Positions 47,146-48,782 of a stretch of DNA of 48,782 nucleotides are shown here, one piece after another. The position numbers and the translations under genes are program-made. How positions within the stretch are numbered: position 1 is the first letter of the stretch; the number at the start of each line of letters is the position of its first letter. The notes beneath the pieces were generated by a model, which searched no databases, was not told the DNA's origin, and saw nothing but the letters and a program-made list of their open reading frames with translations. The DNA comes from an uncultured Clostridia bacterium (lineage in GTDB: Bacteria > Bacillota_A > Clostridia > Christensenellales > Aristaeellaceae): the NCBI GenBank assembly GCA_934645275.1, contig CAKUDW010000001.1, forward strand, positions 1-48,782, read 5' to 3'.

Positions 47146-48782
47146 TTATGCCTCCCTTACCGCGGATGAAACCGCCCAGCTCTTTGCGCCGATATGCGCC
47201 TGCCACATGTCGCGATACAGCGGGCAATGCTCCAGCAGCGCATCCTGCGTGCCCTGTGCGACGATTTCGCCGTTTTTGAGCACGACGATGTTGTCCGCAT
47301 TTTTGATGGTAGACAGTCGATGTGCAATCACCAGCAGTGTCTTGCCCTTCGTCAGCGCGGCGATGCTTCGCTGAATCTTATCCTCGTTTTCAGGGTCGGT
47401 GAACGCGGTGGCTTCGTCCAGGATCACGATCGGGGCGTTTTTCAGCATCATGCGGGCAATGGCGACGCGCTGCTTTTCGCCGCCGGACAGGCGCCGGCCT
47501 GCCTCGCCGGCCGGGGTATCGTAGCCCTGCGGCAGCTTCGCAATGAACTCCTCGCACTGCGCCGCGCAGGCCGCGGCCTTTACCTCTTCATCCGTCGCAC
47601 CGGGCCGGCCCAGCCGGATGTTTTCCAGCAGAGAGCAGCCGAACAGGAAGTTATCCTGCGTTACGAAGCTGACACATTCGCTGAGCTGGGAAAGCGGCAT
47701 ATCCTTCACATTTATGCCGCCGATTTCGACGCTGCCGGAAGAAACGTCCCAGAAGCGGGCAATCAGCTTGGCTACGGTGGATTTGCCGCTGCCCGAGGGC
47801 CCCACCAGCGCGGTGAAGCCGCCCTGCGGCAGGCTGAGATTTATGCCGTGCAGCACCTCGTCTTCAGCCCTGCCCGTGTAGGAAAAACGCACGTCCTTTA
47901 GCGCTACGCCGGTGGATTTCACCTCGGCGCGCCGCTTCGGCTCGGGCAGCTCGGGCATTTCAAGGAATTCCTGAAGGCCCTTTACCGTGAATTCCACCTG
48001 CCGCATGTTTTCGGAAAAAACCTCCAGCTTCGCCAGTGAGCCGACCATCGAAATCGACAGCATTACGGCCAGCGCCGCCATGGGCGCGGTGATTTTCCCG
48101 GCATTCGCCAGCGTTAGCGCCACCGGCAGCGTGCCGATCAGCGTGGAAGGAAACAGCGCGAAGCTCAGCTTCATTGTGATATAAGTGGACGATAGCCACC
48201 TAACCACAAAGGTGCGGAAGTCCGTGATGGCTCTGGCATACTTTTCATAGGATACGCCCGCGCGGCCAAACGCCTTGATGACCTCGATGCCCTCGATGTA
48301 TTCCACAATTGTGCTGTTCATATAGGCGTTGGCCTTATCGTAGGTCTGGAAATTTTTGCCGCTAATTTTAAATGTCATCCCCATGCAGATAAAGGAGAGC
48401 GGAAACGTGACCAGCGAGGCCAGCGCCAGCCGCCAGTCGATGCACAGCAGCGCGATGATGCTCGCGATGGGCAGCACCACGTGGCCTGCACCCTCGGGAA
48501 TCATGTGAGCCAGCGGCGGCTCGAGGTTCTCGATCTTGTCTACCATCATGCCCTTGATTTCGCCGATGGTGTGGCTTTCCACATCGCCCAGCGGCGCGTG
48601 GAGGAAGCGGTCGGCCAGCCGCAGCCGCAGGCCTTCCAGCACGTGGTAGGCCATGCTGTGGGAAATGCCGGTGGAAAAGGTGAATGCGGCGACCTTTACG
48701 GCGTACGCCAGCAGCGCCCACAGGCACCACGAAACCACGCCCGCCGCGCAGGCTGCGTTCGCCGCGAACAGACAGATAATGC
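47146..48782 (-). CDS. ABC half-transporter (TMD-NBD), pair 3 subunit A (5' end outside window)
   Basis: At least 544 residues; the frame is open to the right edge, so the first helix and start lie outside the window. The TMD contains 'GEIKGMMVDKIENLEPPLAHMIPEGAGH', the same A-subunit hallmark as pairs 1 and 2 (with GAGH in place of MTAN or MSGN). NBD: Walker A GPSGSGKST, signature LSGGEKQRVAIARMML, Walker B IVILDEATAFTDPENE, H-loop LVIAHRLST. It is first in a two-gene minus-strand operon with 45406. Whether a GGTTAG box lies upstream cannot be seen. Confidence 0.88.
   Translation of the reverse strand, partial: IICLFAANAACAAGVVSWCLWALLAYAVKVAAFTFSTGISHSMAYHVLEGLRLRLADRFLHAPLGDVESHTIGEIKGMMVDKIENLEPPLAHMIPEGAGHVVLPIASIIALLCIDWRLALASLVTFPLSFICMGMTFKISGKNFQTYDKANAYMNSTIVEYIEGIEVIKAFGRAGVSYEKYARAITDFRTFVVRWLSSTYITMKLSFALFPSTLIGTLPVALTLANAGKITAPMAALAVMLSISMVGSLAKLEVFSENMRQVEFTVKGLQEFLEMPELPEPKRRAEVKSTGVALKDVRFSYTGRAEDEVLHGINLSLPQGGFTALVGPSGSGKSTVAKLIARFWDVSSGSVEIGGINVKDMPLSQLSECVSFVTQDNFLFGCSLLENIRLGRPGATDEEVKAAACAAQCEEFIAKLPQGYDTPAGEAGRRLSGGEKQRVAIARMMLKNAPIVILDEATAFTDPENEDKIQRSIAALTKGKTLLVIAHRLSTIKNADNIVVLKNGEIVAQGTQDALLEHCPLYRDMWQAHIGAKSWAVSSAVREA

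Noticed and set aside
45331..47169. 612-codon plus-strand open frame opposite ABC pair 3 subunit B
   Set aside because: Antisense shadow; the minus strand encodes a complete TMD-NBD protein with all ABC motifs.
48198..48205. CACCTAAC as half of another box
   Set aside because: Inside the coding sequence of pair 3 subunit A and without a partner half-site.
1..48782. CRISPR array, tRNA, rRNA, insertion sequence or attachment site
   Set aside because: No regularly spaced repeats, no cloverleaf or rRNA-like stretches, and no transposase-like ORF or terminal repeats were seen by eye; short RNAs could have been missed.

Overview
The window reads as the chromosome of a GC-rich, low-redundancy anaerobic Bacillota, most likely a gut Clostridia lineage (Christensenellales or Oscillospirales would fit, but this is only a guess). 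The reasons are strong AGGAGG-type ribosome binding sites, consensus TTGACA-17-TATAAT promoters, a cohesin/dockerin surface protein with bacterial Ig-like (BIG2) domains, and ECF transporters with MptD/Trep_Strep-type S components. No rRNA, tRNA, CRISPR array or intact insertion sequence was seen.

Layout. (1) 3-7685: the 3' part of a giant secreted BIG2/cohesin/dockerin protein, a membrane-anchored cohesin-like/B-repeat protein and a small orphan with an HNH-associated-type repeat. (2) 7686-8462: a gene-poor control region with two strong tandem promoters, each followed by the same 24-bp operator (TTAATCGATTAA twice). (3) 8463-15470: a LacI-type regulator, a solute-binding protein, a complete LivHMGF-type ABC importer and an enolase-superfamily sugar-acid dehydratase-like enzyme. 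This looks like one uptake-and-catabolism operon. (4) 15516-19467: a probable metal-handling module made of a Cys-rich DUF1326 protein, a DUF4418 membrane protein, a MacB/FtsX-type permease with its ATPase, and a Met/Cys-rich DUF2182 membrane protein. (5) 19883-26404: a tightly packed cluster of two small membrane proteins, two alpha/beta hydrolases, two SAM methyltransferases, an acyltransferase-like protein and two proteins of the L-2-amino-thiazoline-4-carboxylate (ATC) hydrolase family. (6) 26624-48782: a transporter island. It has two TetR regulators, an ECF A-A-T fusion with its S protein, a ZIP metal transporter, an AraC regulator, a second ECF set (S, T, A-A), three pairs of TMD-NBD ABC half-transporters (the YbtPQ/IrtAB layout), an AraC/GyrI-type regulator and an ABC-2 exporter whose ATPase gene is frameshifted.

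The most striking signal is an 18-bp inverted repeat, GGTTAG-N6-CTAACC (one or two changes allowed; one copy has N5). It lies just upstream of region 5, of both ECF operons, of the first ABC pair and of the ZIP gene. Its half-sites equal those of the DtxR/IdeR iron-repressor box, but with wider spacing. Together with the ZIP transporter, the YbtPQ/IrtAB-like pairs and the ATC-hydrolase/methyltransferase cluster, this suggests one metal-controlled regulon for uptake, and perhaps intracellular breakdown or modification, of a metal chelate. A thiazoline-type metallophore is a speculative candidate. At the second ECF operon an AraC-type direct repeat, a weak-35 promoter and the GGTTAG box line up as an activator/repressor double switch. 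The two TetR genes carry near-identical operators at consensus promoters. Function assignments are by family recognition and by eye; no search was run.
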